13,747 bases of DNA from B3-G11 sp036985855 (GTDB taxonomy: Bacteria > Actinomycetota > Acidimicrobiia > Spongiisociales > UBA5794): contig BTQL01000058.1 in NCBI GenBank assembly GCA_036985855.1, forward strand, positions 1 to 13,747, read 5' to 3'. Under the pieces are notes generated by a model that ran no database searches, was not told the DNA's origin, and was given only the letters and a program-made list of their open reading frames with translations. The position numbers and the translations under genes are program-made. Each line of letters starts with the position of its first letter. Position 1 is the first letter of the stretch. Positions 13,737 to 13,747 of the stretch are shown here, one piece after another.

Positions 13737-13747
13737 GATCTGGATTG

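Overview
The window looks like a GC-rich actinobacterial chromosome segment. The evidence is frequent GTG/TTG starts, many short-linker lipoproteins with LSAC/AAAC-type lipoboxes, and a two-cysteine-repeat lipoprotein of the FAxCMRxNG type beside a MacAB-like exporter. I favour an Acidimicrobiia-like lineage, but no taxonomic marker gene is present, so this is inference. No rRNA, tRNA, CRISPR array or intact insertion sequence was seen.

Left part (1-1949): a truncated class III adenylate/guanylate cyclase gene runs off the left edge on the minus strand. It is divergent from a beta-propeller-like lipoprotein gene (406-1644). A small Dabb-family (stress-responsive dimeric alpha/beta barrel) gene converges on the lipoprotein.

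Centre left (2156-about 4300, minus strand): a damaged three-gene operon. It held an ECF sigma factor, a single-pass membrane protein with an FtsX-type extracytoplasmic domain in the anti-sigma position, and a small third gene. The genes are joined by overlapping start/stop codons. The sigma gene lacks its 5' end and carries a one-base frameshift, the membrane protein gene carries a one-base frameshift, and the third gene has an in-frame TGA.

Centre (4360-6370): an AbiE-type (type IV) toxin-antitoxin/abortive-infection pair lies directly upstream of the truncated sigma gene and may have displaced its 5' end. Its promoter has a TATAAT box inside a large nested dyad and appears leaderless. Beyond it lie a decayed stretch with a possible PIN-toxin tail and a 33-residue glycine-zipper ORF with a ribosome binding site.

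Centre right (6495-8302): two overlapping minus-strand lipoprotein genes, a matrixin-like HExxHxxGxxH metalloprotease and a DNRLRE-like beta-sandwich protein. They are divergent from a Flp-type pilin that carries an unusual basic C-terminal domain.

Right (8566-12597): a tightly coupled four-gene plus-strand operon with overlaps of 1, 4 and 4 bases. It encodes a CMRxNG lipoprotein, a periplasmic adaptor with two copies of a peptidoglycan-binding module, an ABC ATPase and a MacB/FtsX permease. Together these probably form a MacAB-like envelope export or sensing system. A class I SAM-dependent methyltransferase gene converges on it and closes the window.
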